DNA of 64,000 nucleotides from Pegoplata infirma (lineage: Eukaryota; Arthropoda; Insecta; Diptera; Anthomyiidae), in NCBI GenBank assembly GCA_963921195.1, contig OY992539.1, forward strand, positions 155,342,162-155,406,161. Reading direction: 5' to 3'. Below, piece after piece: positions 1-11,735 of the stretch. Numbering within the stretch: position 1 is the stretch's first letter; each line of letters starts with the position of its first letter. The position numbers were made by a program, and so were the translations under genes. The notes beneath the pieces were generated by a model. That model was not told where the DNA came from and made no database searches. It saw only the letters and a program-made list of their open reading frames with translations.

Positions 1-349
1 TAAATTTTTTCACCAAGAAAAATAAGGGGGAAGGAGAGGGGTCCATTTTTTGTTTCATAACTTTTATTTCGTCAAGGATCAGGACAATGAACAGAAAATC
101 AAAATCGCTTCGGCAGAAAATTTCTGGTCGTAAAAGGGTTAAGTAATCATTCTGTATAGTTTTTGTTCAACAGTTTTAGCTTGTAAATGAGTAAAAACAG
201 ATCAGGGGAAAAGTTGCCCCTTTAAGAGCCAAAACAAGCCTCTGAAAGCATACAATTATTTTGGTTTTTCTATTCTAAATATGTAAAATTTTAGGATGAT
301 TATTCAATGGTTATGAATTAATTGAATATTTAATAATACAAAAATTTTT

Positions 350-463
350 TTAAAAATATAACGTAAAAAAGATTAGTTTTAATAAATCCCGAAATCCCGG
401 GATTAGGATTTTAAAATCCCGAATCCCGGGATTTGTAAATGTCAATCCCGTTTGGCATCCCTA
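350..463. mobile_element. Right end of a hAT-like element with CCCGGG motifs
   Basis: The segment carries repeated AATCCCGGGATT-type motifs and closes with TTTGGCATCCCTA, whose reverse complement (TAGGGATGCCAAACGG) resembles hAT-type terminal repeats. The 708-bp element at 31616-32323 has a similar TCCCGGG array. The left end is not identified and may lie outside the window. The 350 bases before it are AT-rich and show nothing else. Confidence 0.4.
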
Positions 464-506
464 TACTGGAGTGGTATTTTGCACTAAAAAAAAAGTTATA
501 TCCCTA
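464..506. mobile_element. Right terminus of a TAGGGNTATAAC-type element
   Basis: GTTATATCCCTA ends at 506 and is followed by ATGTACAT (507-514). The same right end followed by an 8-bp duplication is seen at 19502 and, as TGATAACCCTA, at 29496. The matching left end is not visible here. Confidence 0.4.
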
Positions 507-1490
507 ATGTACATATGGGTTCACTTTACGTATATGGTCGTATATGATTCATAAATATATAATTATGTATGTCCACAAATGTGTTCATATATGTACATTA
601 GAGTGACTCAAAAAAAAAAGTTGATGATGTACCTCCCTCAAAATTTACTTTGACATGTTTTATGAAGATTCCCAAAATATTTGGGCTCTAGCCATAATCT
701 CCCGTGAGCTAAACCGCGTCAAAAAGGGGTCCAAAAATGGTATTTTTCATGAATAAAAAATTCAGTAAATTTTTTTTGGTCCAATGAATGACCAAATATA
801 ATAGATATTTAGGAATTCTTTGATTCTGCATTAAAACATTTTATAAATCTAACCACAGACTCGAGATAACGAGATGTTTATGTCAGTTTTTTGATGCTTT
901 TTAATTCGATTTTACTGAAAACTTAAATAACTTTGGTATTTTTGGTCCGATTTTCACTTATAATACATCGTTAGAAAGGTGTTGACCACCGCTTGGGATT
1001 TTAGTCAAAAATTAACCCTTAACTGCACTGTCTTACTTTTTTTATAACATTTACTTCGACATCATTAAAAACCCATTTTATAACCACAAAAAGCGTATCT
1101 TTGTGCAGGAAACACGTTTAATTAATGTATTTGGCCACAATTAATTTAACCCATGCATGATCAAAATATTTTGGCCAACATTTTTAAAAAAGTTTTTGCG
1201 GAAATTATTGAAAGCTAGTTGAAATACTTTAAAAAAATAAAATAAAAAAGGTTTTTGTTTAAATAGACGTGCTTATTAATATCAAATAATTATAACGTGT
1301 ACACTTTCCCGGTGAATTTTTTTTTCGGAATTCATATGTGCAAATAAATTTTAGAAATAAAATATAAATCAATTTTCTCTTAATCGCATATATTCGTGCA
1401 AAAAACGCATCTAATAAATAGATCTTAATATTTTTTATTTAACCCATTCATGACCAATTAAAAAATTTAAGTCCAGTTGTAATACACTAA

Positions 1491-2078
1491 CAAGGGAAGT
1501 ATCTCAACCCTTATGAACCGATTTGCATGAAACGTAAAATATATATAAAAGAGACAATTCTAAGGTTGGGGTGTCTCGGCTTATCGGCCATATCGGGGAT
1601 TTAGGGGTTCAAAACATGGGTCAAAAAATGGCGAAAAAATCGTTTTTTGGATTTTTCAGCCATTTCTTTCTAAGAAACTATATGATGTTTACATATGAAA
1701 AGAAAGGTTTTTTTAATGCCTATCTAATGGTGGCATAACCTTGTAAAAGTTTGGCTTCGTTAAATACTTTTTTCATGAAAATGTGAAAATTTTGGGGGGT
1801 ATTTATATGAAGACATAGAGCTACGATGTCCATATGAATACGAAATAATCTTTATTAAATTTAAGTCGACACGTATTTTTGCTCTAGAGGATATTCCTGT
1901 TAGTTCGTGAGATATCGAAATTTTCCCGGAGGTCCATATGATTTCATAAGGGGACAACGAAATTTTGAAACACTGATATGGCCGAAAAGCCGAGACACCC
2001 CAACCTTAAAATCGTCTCATTTATATATATTTTAAGTTTCAGGCAAATCGGTTCATAAGGGTTAAGATACTTCCCTTG
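1491..2078. mobile_element. PIF/Harbinger-like element, TSD TAA
   Basis: Inverted ends start CAAGGGAAGT and continue with ACCCTTATGAACCGATTTGC-like sequence on both sides over about 100 bp. TAA flanks both ends (1488-1490, 2079-2081). It sits inside the left TIR of the 1485-3386 MITE; the paralogous TIR at 24127-24146 shows the uninterrupted site. The same ends with TTA duplication occur at 28194-28793. The 3-bp TWA duplication suggests PIF/Harbinger. Confidence 0.65.
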
Positions 2079-2476
2079 TAAGAAAAAAAAATATTAAAAT
2101 CAAACAGAAACAACTTTAAATTAAATATAAAACAGTGACGAAATAGAACAAAGTTTGTTTTTATTTAATTTAAATATGTTTCTAGTTGTTTTTAACATGA
2201 CACGATTAGTAGACAACATTTTAAAATTAAGATGTAACAATATTGTTTTAAAATTGGCCATGCTAAATTTAAATATGCAACAAATTTTAATTTAAAGTTG
2301 ACCAATATTAATTTTAATATGCGACATTTTTTTCTTTTGCAGCTTTTTACTTACCTAAAAACCATGAAACTTAAAATAAAACAATACAAATTTTTGTTTT
2401 AGTTTTTTTTTATTATTTTTACAATATTTTTTAATAACACATCAAAAAAATTAACACTACTCTAATTGTACATCTA

Positions 2477-2582
2477 AGGTAGAATTACATCCAAGGCTTT
2501 GGCTTTAAATATTGCTTGTTGGCTTTATTTTTTGCTATACATAAAATAATTAAAGCCAAAGCCTTGGATGTACTTCTACCCT
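2477..2582. mobile_element. Short hairpin MITE
   Basis: About 32 bp at each end are inverted copies: CATCCAAGGCTTTGGCTTTA on the left and TAAAGCCAAAGCCTTGGATG on the right, with outer GGTAGAA/TTCTACC. About 40 bp of AT-rich loop lie between. TAA-like flanks are present, but the exact target duplication is uncertain. Confidence 0.6.
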
Positions 2583-2636
2583 AATTGTAGCACTACATCT
2601 AATTACAACAAATGTAATTAAATACCAAAAATAAAA

Positions 2637-2710
2637 AATAAACACACTTAAATTAATACTAATAAACACACTTAAATTAATACTAATAAACACACTTAAA
2701 TTAATACTAA
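2637..2710. repeat. Tandem repeat, three 25-bp units
   Basis: The unit ATAAACACACTTAAATTAAT followed by ACTA is present three times head to tail with almost no divergence. Confidence 0.9.
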
Positions 2711-3164
2711 AGTTAGAAGTTTTAATTTTCTGCCAATTACATACACATCCCCTCCTCGTTTTTTTTGTCTTTGTTTCACTTGGTTTTTTACTTTTTCTTC
2801 AGTTTTTTGTTTTGTTTTTAATGTTAATAATATTATTTGTCACTTTAGTTTTTTAACTTTTAATTTTACTTTAGTTAATTTAATTAATTTCACTTAAAAC
2901 TCGTCACATTTAGAGATGTGAAAAATGTGCGTCTTTTTTTAATGAAAAAATATTTTAACATTGTATCTACTTAAAATAAAATTGCCCAACTTTACTATAT
3001 TTCTTGAAAAAAAAAAACTTTAAATGTCAAAAAACAAAATTGTTCAACTTTAAAATAACCACGAAAAATATTGTTTTTAATACAAATATTTGAATAAGAT
3101 TTTTTTTAATTTTTAACGACTTTTAATGACAGCATATTAAATTTAAAGTGATCAATTTTAAATT

Positions 3165-3320
3165 AAAATTGTATGCAATTTTAAAACAAACATATTTTGT
3201 TTAAATCAATCAAAAACAATATTAAAATTTAAATTTTTCCAAAAATTGTATGCAATTTTAAAACAAACATATTTTGTTTAAATCAATCAAAAACAATATT
3301 AAAATTTAAATTTTTCCAAA
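3165..3320. repeat. Direct duplication, about 77-bp unit, two copies
   Basis: A segment beginning AAAATTGTATGCAATTTTAA and ending AAATTTAAATTTTTCC is repeated immediately, practically identical. It lies within the TA-flanked MITE. Confidence 0.9.
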
Positions 3321-3577
3321 AATATGTAGCATACTTAAAATAAACATGAAAATATTTGATTTAAATATGTTTTTTTTCCCTCAGTGTACTTAAAAAAATA
3401 ATATAATTGATATTTCAATTTATTAGATGCGTTTTTTGCACGAATATATGCGATTAAGACAAAATTTGTTTATATTTTATTTTTAAAATTAATTTGCACA
3501 TACAAATTTCGAAAAAAAATTTTGACCGGGAAAGTGTTACACGTAATAATTATTTGATATTAATAAGCACGTCTAGA

Positions 3578-4103
3578 TAAACAAAAACCTTATTTATTTA
3601 TATTTTTTTAAAGTATTACAACTAGCTTTCAATAATTTCCGCAAAAACTTTTTTAAAAATGTTTGCCAAAATATTTTGGTCATGCATGGGTTAAATTAAT
3701 TGTGGCCAAATATATTAATTAAACGTGTTTCCTGCACAAAGATATGCTTTTTGTGGTTATAAAATGTTTTTTTAATGATGTCGAAGTAAATGTTATAAAA
3801 AAGTAAGACAGTGCAGTTAAGGGTTAATTTTTGACTAAAATAAACAAAACCTTATTTAATTATATTTTTTTAAAGTATTACTACTAGCTTTCAATAATTT
3901 CCTCAAAAACTTTTTTAAAAATGTTTGCCAAAATATTTTGATCATGCATGGGTTAAATTAATTGTGTCCAAATATATTAATTAAACGTGTTTTCTGCACA
4001 AAGATATGCTTTTTGTGGTTATAAAACGGATTTTTAATGATGTCGAAGTAAATGTTATAAAAAAAGTTAGACAGTGCAGTTAAGGTTTAATTTTTGGCTA
4101 AAA
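3578..4103. repeat. 263-bp tandem duplication in the right foldback arm
   Basis: The segment from TAAACAAAAACCTTATTT to the AGACAGTGCAGTTAAGG region occurs twice (start 3578 and start 3841) with a few percent divergence. The left arm has one copy, so the duplication arose after the arms formed. Confidence 0.85.
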
Positions 4104-4527
4104 TCCCAAGCGGTGGTCAACACCTTTCTAACGATGTATTAGAAGTGAAAATCGGACCAAAAATATCAAAGTTATTTAAGTTTTCAGTAAAATCGAATTG
4201 AAAAGCATCAAAAAACTGACGTAAACATCTCGTTATCTCGAGTCTGTGGTTAGATTTTTAAAATGTTTTAATGCAGAATCAAAGAATTCCTAAATATCTA
4301 TTATACTTGGTCATTCATTGGACAAAAAAAAAATTACTGAATTTTTTATTCATGAAAAATACCATTTTTGGACCCTTTTTTGACGCGGTTTAGCTCACGG
4401 GAGATTATCGCTAGAGCCCAAATATTTTGGGAATCTTCATAGTCAAAGTTAATTTTGAGGGGGGTACAACTCTAACTTTTTTTTTGCCCATATAAGGTGA
4501 GTCGGTCTAATGTACATATGTGTCCAT

Positions 4528-6624
4528 TAGGGTGTCCCACAAAAAAAGTTGTCCGGGCTCAAGCATAATTTGAAAGCTTATAGGGTAAAGTATTTTTGAG
4601 ATTTTTTTTCAGATTTTTCGGAAAAGGTTTTAAGGTCGGCTTTGCCGACCGTTTTTTTAACTTTCTTTATAAAATCGTGAATAACTACGAGTTTCTTCAC
4701 TACTGAGGTAATATTTTTAAAGAAAAATGTCCAAACTTTATTTTTGTGTGCATAAACTATAAGTTTTGGCAACTCTTTTGCTCATTTGGGTACCCTACAT
4801 TCGATTTTTTCGTAAATTTTAAATAAATTTTGAAAATAACACTTTGTAACTTTTAAATTTTCTATGAAAGTCAAAAAAAGTAATAATGCAGTTTGAAAGA
4901 TAAATTAATTCTTTATAATTTAGCAACAATAATTTTTGAATTCGCTCTTACCGTTCCAAAGTAATACCATTTTGAAGCTTTCAACCCATTGTATAAAACT
5001 AAAAATAAAATATTGAATTTAAAAAAGATATTGGTTGTGCAGAATATTTTATGCCCTGCAATATGTGAAAAAAATAAAAAAAAATATTTATAAAAATGTT
5101 TTTTGACAAGGCCGTCTTGGTGGTCCCCAGCGGTGGCCGTAAGGGAGACCTTCCCCCTCGCGATAAATATTACCAATACATTCATTGTGCTTTTTCCACT
5201 GAAGTAATCAAATTTTTATCATTATTTGAATAAACCCGCGCCCACAAAATGGGGCGGGCCGAAAATAAGCATTTTATTATTTCCTAGACGCAGGTACATG
5301 ACTTTATACATCTTCTTTTACAAAAAAGTTTTATTTTTTTAACAAAAATACCAAATATAATGTAAAAAAATACGTTATTTGTTGATTCTTTTTTCCCCCT
5401 TGACCGATTTTTCCCATTTGATAAGATAACCTTCCTATGACCATAAGACATATGCGTGCCTAACATCAGGAGTCTATCTCTTTTATTTTTGATTCCATCG
5501 TGTCTTATACAGCCGGACGGACGGACATTTTGACCTACTGCCCTAAATTACCATCAAACGTGACTTGTTAGGGAGTTGCTAAAAGCAGTTTTGTGTTCAG
5601 CATCAAAAAATCTTAAGGATCCACCTTCTCACATTTCTGTTACTGACCAAAACTCGAATTTTTCAGGTCTTTATAAGAAGTTTATTATCTAACGGCCGTA
5701 TTCAAAATGAAATTCTAGACACTGTCTAGATACTGTTTAAGGATTTCTTATTCAAAACACATTTTCTTAAACTATGAACATACGCTGAACATCTCTTGCC
5801 TAACTGGCGCCATATTGATTTTGTAAAATGTCAACAAAAAAATAAATACCAAAGAGTTTAAGTTATTTTAAAACTCTTGCAATTTTTAAAAACAATTTCC
5901 ACAACTTGCTTTTTTAATTAAAGCCATTTTTAGTAAAAAATTAATATATTTTTTGTGGTTTTTCATAAATTTTTTTATTTTTTTCTTATGTGATTTACTA
6001 AAACAGGGATGATCAACTTTTTGTTAAGCAGACTTAACTAAAATCATTTTGAATAGACTCTTGAACAAACAGTGAACAAGCCTTAAAAACATTTTAGTAA
6101 CGAACTCGATGTTCAGGGTGAACAAACCGTGTCTAAAACTTTATTTTGAATACGGCTGTAATAGTTTATTAACTAATAGTAAAGTTTTGTACAATGGATA
6201 GAAATCTTTAAAATGGTATTACTCTGAAACGGTAAGAGCAAATTCAAAAATTATTTTTTTAAAATTATTTAGAATTAGTTGATCTTTGAAACTGCATTGT
6301 CACTTTTTTTGACTTTCATAGAAATTTTAAAAGTTACAAAACGTTACTTTTAAAATTTGTGGAAAATTTACGAAAAAACCTTATGTAGGGTACCCAAATG
6401 AACAAAAGCATAGCCATGCACACAAAAATAAAGTTTAGACATTTTTCTTTAAAAATGTTAATTCAATAGTAAAGAATATCGAGTTTATTGGCGAACTTAT
6501 AAAGAAAGTTAAAAAACGATCGTCAAAGCCGATTTTAAGCACAAAATCGATTTGCGCGATAAGCTTTCAAATTATGCTTGAGCACCCAAGAAAATCGAAT
6601 AAAGGTTTTTTTTGGGATGCCCTA
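4528..6624. mobile_element. Foldback element, TSD GTGTCCAT
   Basis: Ends are TAGGGTGTCCCAC and GGGATGCCCTA. The arms (about 4528-4990 and 6175-6624) are inverted copies, both containing TTTGGGTACCCTACAT-like and CAAGCATAATTTGAAAGCTT-like segments. GTGTCCAT flanks both sides (4520-4527, 6625-6632). The interior includes a decayed mini-me-like segment near 5.1-5.55 kb. No coding potential is seen. Confidence 0.8.
5085..5560 (+). mobile_element. Decayed mini-me-type repeat (F3)
   Basis: The sequence shares GGGAGACCTTCCCCCTCGCG, a GGGGCGGGCCGAAAA block and a terminal GGACGGACGGAC stretch with the fuller copies at 50083-50597, 53083-53764 and 55325-55943. The 3' end of the repeat is not recognisable. 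Confidence 0.5.
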
Positions 6625-6954
6625 GTGTCCATATATGGTTCATATATGATCATATATTTTCATATACGTAGCCACATATGCTCGTATATGTTTCCATATA
6701 CGAACATTTTTCACCGGGTTTAATTAATTTCAAATTGCATTAAAGGCCAAATTATAATACGATAACTAAAAATATACGTCTTCTCAACACAAATAATATT
6801 ACATTTTATTTTCAGACGAAAACTAAAATAAGATCAGTGGATTTAGTGTTGTATATTTATATTAGAAGTCACAAAAAAAACATTTATTAATTTAACAACG
6901 TTACAGGTACCTACGCCAACTAATGTTTCGTCATGTTTTATATTTTTATTTTAG

Positions 6955-7083
6955 AAGTTCGTCAGGAAGCTGTACAGCAAGCTCTGGCTGCCTTGAAATC
7001 TCGACCTAAAACTAATTTACCAATGCCGTCTAAAAGAAGCTCTGTGTTAAATAGAAGTCCCGAACGAACTAATGATGACACTG
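6955..7083 (+). CDS. DIP2: DIP2 coding exon (linker after the N-terminal domain)
   Basis: This is an internal exon of 129 nt between a pyrimidine-rich acceptor (TTTTATTTTAG, ends 6954) and a GTAATA donor at 7084. Reading two bases for the first codon, it encodes a peptide starting VRQEAVQQALAALKSR and containing LPMPSKRSSVLNRSPER. This matches the conserved EAVQ.AL ... MPMPSKR.SVL segment of disco-interacting protein 2 proteins, which lies between the N-terminal DMAP1-binding domain and the first adenylate-forming domain. DIP2 proteins are large and conserved, with AMP-ligase-like domains, and are linked to neuronal development and lipid metabolism. Splice phase is 1 at both ends, so the next exon (43924) joins in frame through a GAG codon. 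Identification is from remembered family sequence, without a search. Confidence 0.85.
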
Positions 7084-7231
7084 GTAATATTTGGTCAGCA
7101 AAGAAAAATGACCTTTATATATTTAGATAAACTTATACAATATTTATATTTTATCTTATATGGTTTATTTGAAAGTATGTATAAATAACATTTTTTTTTC
7201 AGAAACTTTTAGACAACAGTATTCGTGTTAA

Positions 7232-7258
7232 GAATGCCAAAAATATTTTGGCATTCTG
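7232..7258. repeat. Short palindrome
   Basis: AGAATGCC at the left pairs with GGCATTCT at the right around an AAAAATATTTT centre. The sequence beyond it (GCACGAATCTGTCAT) resembles part of the repeat at 46.8 and 50.8 kb, so it may be the remnant of that repeat. Confidence 0.5.
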
Positions 7259-7479
7259 GCACGAATCTGTCATAAGCAATGTTGGCAATCGATCTCTTTT
7301 CAATACCGTTATCCATTTCAAAACCCTTAAAATTGAATATCGGTAACAATACAGAAACTCAGTTTTGGTATCGGATACCGGTATTTAGATTAGAATAAAA
7401 ATTTGTTACGAGGCCTCCGTTTCTTTGCTGAATCAAAATCAATTGCTTAAGAATATTAAGCTCATGGCGGCGCTGTCCA

Positions 7480-7770
7480 ATGGGCTTGTTTAATGACCAC
7501 AACAAAAATATTTACGTCCATCCAGAAAGTTGTTCCCTTAAAATTTAAGTTTGAAAATGGCAGATATCAAAGTTACAAAAAAGTAGGCGGGCCAAAAAAA
7601 TGATCTTTGATTATCTCCTTGGTCCATGTGAAGGACCCTGACGATCTTCTCATATAAAAATTTTTCATTTGTTTAAAAACTACAAAAATAAATGCCATTT
7701 TTTGGAGGTTGTTTTAGTTCTATAAGGGGGAACTTTTACCCTCTTGTCCGATTTTGTCCATTTATGAACA
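7480..7770 (+). mobile_element. Mini-me-type repeat fragment (F3)
   Basis: It shares the GGCGGGCC...CCTTGGTCCA block and the GTTCTATAAGGGGGAACTTT...TTGTCCGATTTTG block with the copies at 53 and 55 kb. The (GTCY)n and (TA)n parts and the 3' end are missing. Confidence 0.5.
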
Positions 7771-7794
7771 TACCCGTGTAAAAAAATAATCTCC

Positions 7795-7905
7795 TTATAT
7801 CTGATAGTACATATCTAATTAGATATGGTAGATCCGAGAAATGGGGACAAATCTCGGATCAAATTAGATCTAATTGTATCTGATCTGATATAAATTCATA
7901 TGCAC
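7795..7905. repeat. GATCT-rich palindromic segment
   Basis: The core ATCCGAGAAATGGGGACAAAT continues into CTCGGAT, an inverted pair (GATCCGAG/CTCGGATC). It is surrounded by many ATCTGAT/AGATAT units spaced about 10 bp apart, with CCCGTGTAAAAAAAT at the left. The layout is like the CATATATG elements but uses a different motif. Confidence 0.4.
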
Positions 7906-8183
7906 TGATTTTAGATTTTTAGATTTTTTTTTTTTGATTTCTAATTAAGCCTGAAATAATTTAAATAAACTTAATTCAATTTTGTTTAAACTATCTTTTA
8001 TTGATTAAAATTCAGAACGATTAACAGGAAATAACAGAAAAATATTTTAATACGTTAACTCTTATGCCAAATTCTTGAAATCTTTATGTCTTTTCCATAT
8101 TTTTTACGTCGGTTCCTGGAAAGTTGATTTTTCGTAATACAGCACATTTTCCATTTAACCATACCAAAGTTGTATTCTGCCTG

Positions 8184-9501
8184 CCCGGGTGAAAATGACT
8201 ATGCATGTTCATATATGATGCATATATGGATGTCCATACAAGTGCATATCCGTAATTTGAGGGTACATGTACATTAATGATCATACATTGTCATACATGA
8301 ATTTGTATGTAAAATTTTTTTTTTGTATTTTTTTCCATAAAACGTCTATTAATTGAAATTTTTTCAAATATAAATAATTTGTACTAATTTATGACACTGA
8401 TTTTTTAATAAAAACTAACGAATATTTAACACGTTCGCTGCCGCCATATATTATAAAAAAAGTTACCAGTGTGCCAAAAGTGTTTTTTTGTTTAAAAGTG
8501 TATGTTAAGTGTAAGTGAACCGCACTGAAAACTGTTTAATAATATTAGGTAGCGTGTGACCCACCGGTGGTGCACATGGCCTTTAGGAAAAAATTCTTGT
8601 GAACCACCGGTGGGTCACATGGCAGCGAACGTGTTAAAAAATATACTTTGGACTTTATGATACTTTAGGCTAATCAAAGCTTCGAAGAATTAACCACTTT
8701 TCGAATGAATTCACAAATAAAATACATTTGATTTTTATAGTCACTGAATAGAATTATCTTTAAATATCAATATTTCTTGGAATGGATTCGATTTTTACCA
8801 TTAAATCGAATTCTTGTTTATAAGAATTTTAAAAACTGAATGCATTCTTTATTTCATTTATTTATTATTCATGAGACTTTTAAAAATCGAATTTATAAAA
8901 ACTTACGCATTCAATTTCAAAGTCGAATGAAAAAGAAACCGAATTCATTCTATATTTTAAAATCAAATGTAAATTCATTCGATAAATTGTGATTGGGGAA
9001 TGCAATCATTAAAGTTTAATTCAGAACACCAAATCTTATTAAGGGATGAAATCCTTTGCAGCTCTGACAGTAATACCGTCAGAGTGTTCGAATTTTCTTC
9101 AAAATTTGGTTGTTTACGTTAGTGCCGTTCATATTCGCCTATAGAATACAAAAATTATAATCAATCTTGATGTATAATCATTATTGTCCAACCGAACGAC
9201 TTTTTCAGACTGAAACCATACATGAACTTCGTCCAATTTTGCAAAGTTCTGCCGAACCCAACCTTTAAAAAAAATATTTTTAAGACATGTATGCTATGCA
9301 GATGCATAGCATATATGAAGGGGTATGACATATCTATCTACACGTAGTTGCATACATTTACATATATGGAATATTACATTACTTGTGTATGTTCATATAT
9401 GCTCCCATATATGACATACATTTCCATATATTGTTCATATACTATCATACATGGAATCATGTATGAGCATGTATGAACATACATGGTCATTTTCACCCGG
9501 G
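8184..9501. mobile_element. CATATATG-repeat element K2
   Basis: It begins CCCGGGTGAAAATG (8184) and ends CATTTTCACCCGGG (9501). Terminal blocks (8184-8310, 9284-9501) are rich in CATATATG, CATACATG and GTATG units about 10 bp apart. The interior is AT-rich and carries a TTAA-flanked MITE at 8430-8633. Part of its left block (CGTAATTTGAGGG) is shared with the copy at 24252. Confidence 0.65.
8430..8633. mobile_element. piggyBac-type MITE, TSD TTAA
   Basis: Perfect inverted ends CACGTTCGCTGCC / GGCAGCGAACGTG are flanked on both sides by TTAA (8426-8429, 8634-8637). A second inverted pair lies inside: TGACCCACCGGTGG near 8555 and CCACCGGTGGGTCA near 8604. It is 204 bp long without coding capacity. 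TTAA duplication is diagnostic of piggyBac-like transposition. Confidence 0.8.
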
Positions 9502-10636
9502 TGTAAATTTTTTTTTTAGAAAATAATGATAAGTTAAAATCAATGCAACAATCATACACTCAAAATAATAACTCTGTTAAATTACAGAAAAATTTAGCTA
9601 ATTTAATAGAGTACACCATACTTTTCCAGCTAACAACATTTCTTGGTAAATTTATTAAAAAACTCTGTAAAATGATTTTGACAAAAAAAACTGTTAATTT
9701 ACAGAGTTAATAGTAAAATATTGCTTAAATATAAATGCTTTTTGACAGAGAAAACTCTGTAATTTTACTTTAAAACTCTGTAAAATGATTTGGACAAAAA
9801 AAAACTGTTAATTTACAGAGTTTCTAGTAAAATATTGGTTAAATAAACCACCATTTAGCAAAGAAAACTATGTAAATTTACATATATTTGTGAAATGCAT
9901 TTGATGCAAAAAAAATTACAAAATGCATGTAAGTTTGTAAAATTTTTATAAGATTTCTGCAAAGATTTTTTTTTATAACTTTTTATACCCTCCACTTAGT
10001 GATAGAGGGTATATATAAGTTTGTCATTCCGTTTGTAACTCATCGAAATATCGATCTGGGACCCCATAAAGTATATATATTCATGATGCCCGATCGATTT
10101 TAAGACATTCTAGCGATGTCCGTCTGTCTGTCTGTGGAAAATGCTGTCACGAACAGAGATGACAGAGATGACTGAAACTTAACATATTTATTGGAAGTTC
10201 TCCCGAGAAGTTTGGTATTGCATTTGAGCGATATCGGTTCAGCGGTTCAAAAGTTATGAACGAAAATGCAAGCACACCTCAAAAATTTCAATACATTCAA
10301 CATAATCCAGCAAAAAAAGAACATACTAAAATGTTAATAAAAAGTAGTTCAACTGCTGCTAAAGTAGTTCTAACTTTGCTGAAACTCTAGTGAATTTAAC
10401 AAGGCGGTGTCGCTCAAAATAAGTATTTTTTTTTACATTTTTTAAGTACATATAAAGTAGTACTCATACTGTTGTCATAGTTTAAGTTTTTGTATGTAAA
10501 GTTTAATTACATCTTTAAGATCACTATTTAAGAGCATTTTTGCACTACTTAAAAAGTGTATTTTTAGAATTCATTAGGAAGTAGATTTAGTAAGCGATTC
10601 TGACGATGCCAATGTTCTAATAACATTACTAAACAT

Positions 10637-11460
10637 CGAAAATGCGACTGGGACGCGACCTTATACACTTTATTACATTAGTTCTGCTGGTCAAAAATTC
10701 GGTCTCCGCACTTTTCCATCACATCTGGTTTTTGAGAAAATTGTGGTCAAAGTTCAAAAAATCGCCGTTTTGGGTTAAGCTAAAACTTTCCTCTTTAAGA
10801 TGCAGAACTCATTTGGTCAGTCGCCCTAACTTTTTGGGCACCAATTGTATTTCAATGCTGTCATATCAAAAAAAAGTTTTTGGGGGAAAACACTTTATTA
10901 AAAGATTGGTGCTCCAAAGGTTGAAGCGACTGATGAATTGAGTTATACGTCTTTAAGAGCAATGTTTGAACTTTACCCTTAAAAAGTATGGAGACCGGAT
11001 TTTTGACCAGGAGAATAATTGTAATCATGTTTATAAGCCTTATACTATAAGGTGGCGTTTTTTTTCATATAATTTGTAGCGGCAAAAATCGTTTTTTTGG
11101 GAACAATACATCATTGAGAGATAATTGGTGCCCTAGGGGTTAAGGCTACTGACCAAAAGAGTTCAGAATCCTTAAGAGCAATGTTTAAGCTTTAGCCACG
11201 ACTTATTTTTAAGTCGCTATCATATCGGGTTCATCCGCTATGATTTGGCAAAAATTAACAAAACGGCGATTTTTTTTTAACTTTGACATCAATTTTCCCA
11301 AAAGCTTGATGTGATGGAAAAGTTTGGAGACCAGATTTGTGATGAGTAGAACAATTGCAATTAACCGTGTAAGGTCGCGGACCAGTCGCATCAATGAAAG
11401 TGTTCGTACCTCAAAAAATTGGTCTAAGTTCAGGACTTTATACTTCATCCGACATAAAAT
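10637..11460. mobile_element. Foldback repeat with GCGACTGG.CGCGACCTTA arms
   Basis: The left arm (from about 10637, ATGCGACTGGGACGCGACC) pairs with the right arm (near 11375-11405, reverse complement GATGCGACTGGTCCGCGACC). Further paired blocks include GGTCTCC.CACTTTTCCATCAC and AACTCATTTGGTCAGTCGCC. A related copy is at 33715-34470, and fragments are at 21838-22010. Confidence 0.65.
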
Positions 11461-11631
11461 TGTTTTATTTGCTTGACAAAAAAACAATGATCGCTAAAAA
11501 ATTGCGTTTTAGAGGTTGGTTCCCTTCTCCAAGGTGAAACTTTTCCCCTCCGTTCCGATTTTAACCTACCTAGGACTATAAAAAATATTTGTACCAAACG
11601 TCAGCTGGATAGCTGTTTTATTTTGGACTAC

Positions 11632-11735
11632 ATCGTGTTACATACAGACAGACGGAGGGATGTTCATAGAACTTCTCAGAATACATCGTGTTACATACAG
11701 ACAGACGGAGGGATGTTCATAGAACTTCTCAGAAT
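11632..11735 (+). repeat. 52-bp direct duplication in the (GTCY)n region
   Basis: A block from TACATCGTGTTACATACAGA to GAACTTCTCAGAA occurs twice in tandem, identical by eye. Confidence 0.9.

Larger units (their letters stand above)
1485..3386. mobile_element. TA-flanked MITE with CACTAAGAAAAAA ends
   Basis: The left end CACTAAGAAAAA is reconstructed across a nested insertion: CACTAA at 1485-1490, then GAAAAAAAAATATT from 2082. The right end is CTCAGTG at 3386. TA lies on both sides (1483-1484, 3387-3388). A related right end occurs at 24127-24146. TA duplication and CACT-type ends fit Tc1/mariner-like MITEs; the superfamily is inferred. Confidence 0.6.
599..4509. mobile_element. Foldback element with long inverted arms, TSD ATGTACAT
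   Basis: The arms (about 599-1440 and 3395-4509) are reverse complements of each other for most of their length. Both include the segment on confirmed landmarks such as CGAGATAACGAGATG and CCACCGCTTGGGATTT. Ends are TAGAGTGACTC and GAGTCGGTCTA. ATGTACAT flanks both sides (591-598, 4510-4517). The right arm holds a 263-bp internal duplication. The centre is occupied by a TA-flanked element (1485-3386). An 8-bp duplication with T at position 2 and A at position 7 fits hAT elements; no coding capacity is seen. Confidence 0.8.
507..6720. mobile_element. CATATATG-repeat element K1, split by two foldback insertions
   Basis: The element's own sequence survives as 507-598, 4510-4527 and 6625-6720. 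It consists of CATATATG-like units spaced about 10 bp apart and ends in CATTTTTCACCGGG, the same end as copies near 8.2, 9.5, 24.25 and 37.3 kb. Two insertions with perfect 8-bp duplications (599-4509 and 4528-6624) interrupt it. Its left end is missing, probably beyond the element ending at 506. Confidence 0.65.

Noticed and set aside
9374..9559. Minus-strand frames rich in Tyr/Met (MYVHTCSYMIPCMIVYEQYM-like), also at 37080 and 37042
   Set aside because: These are translations of CATATATG arrays and carry no coding signal.
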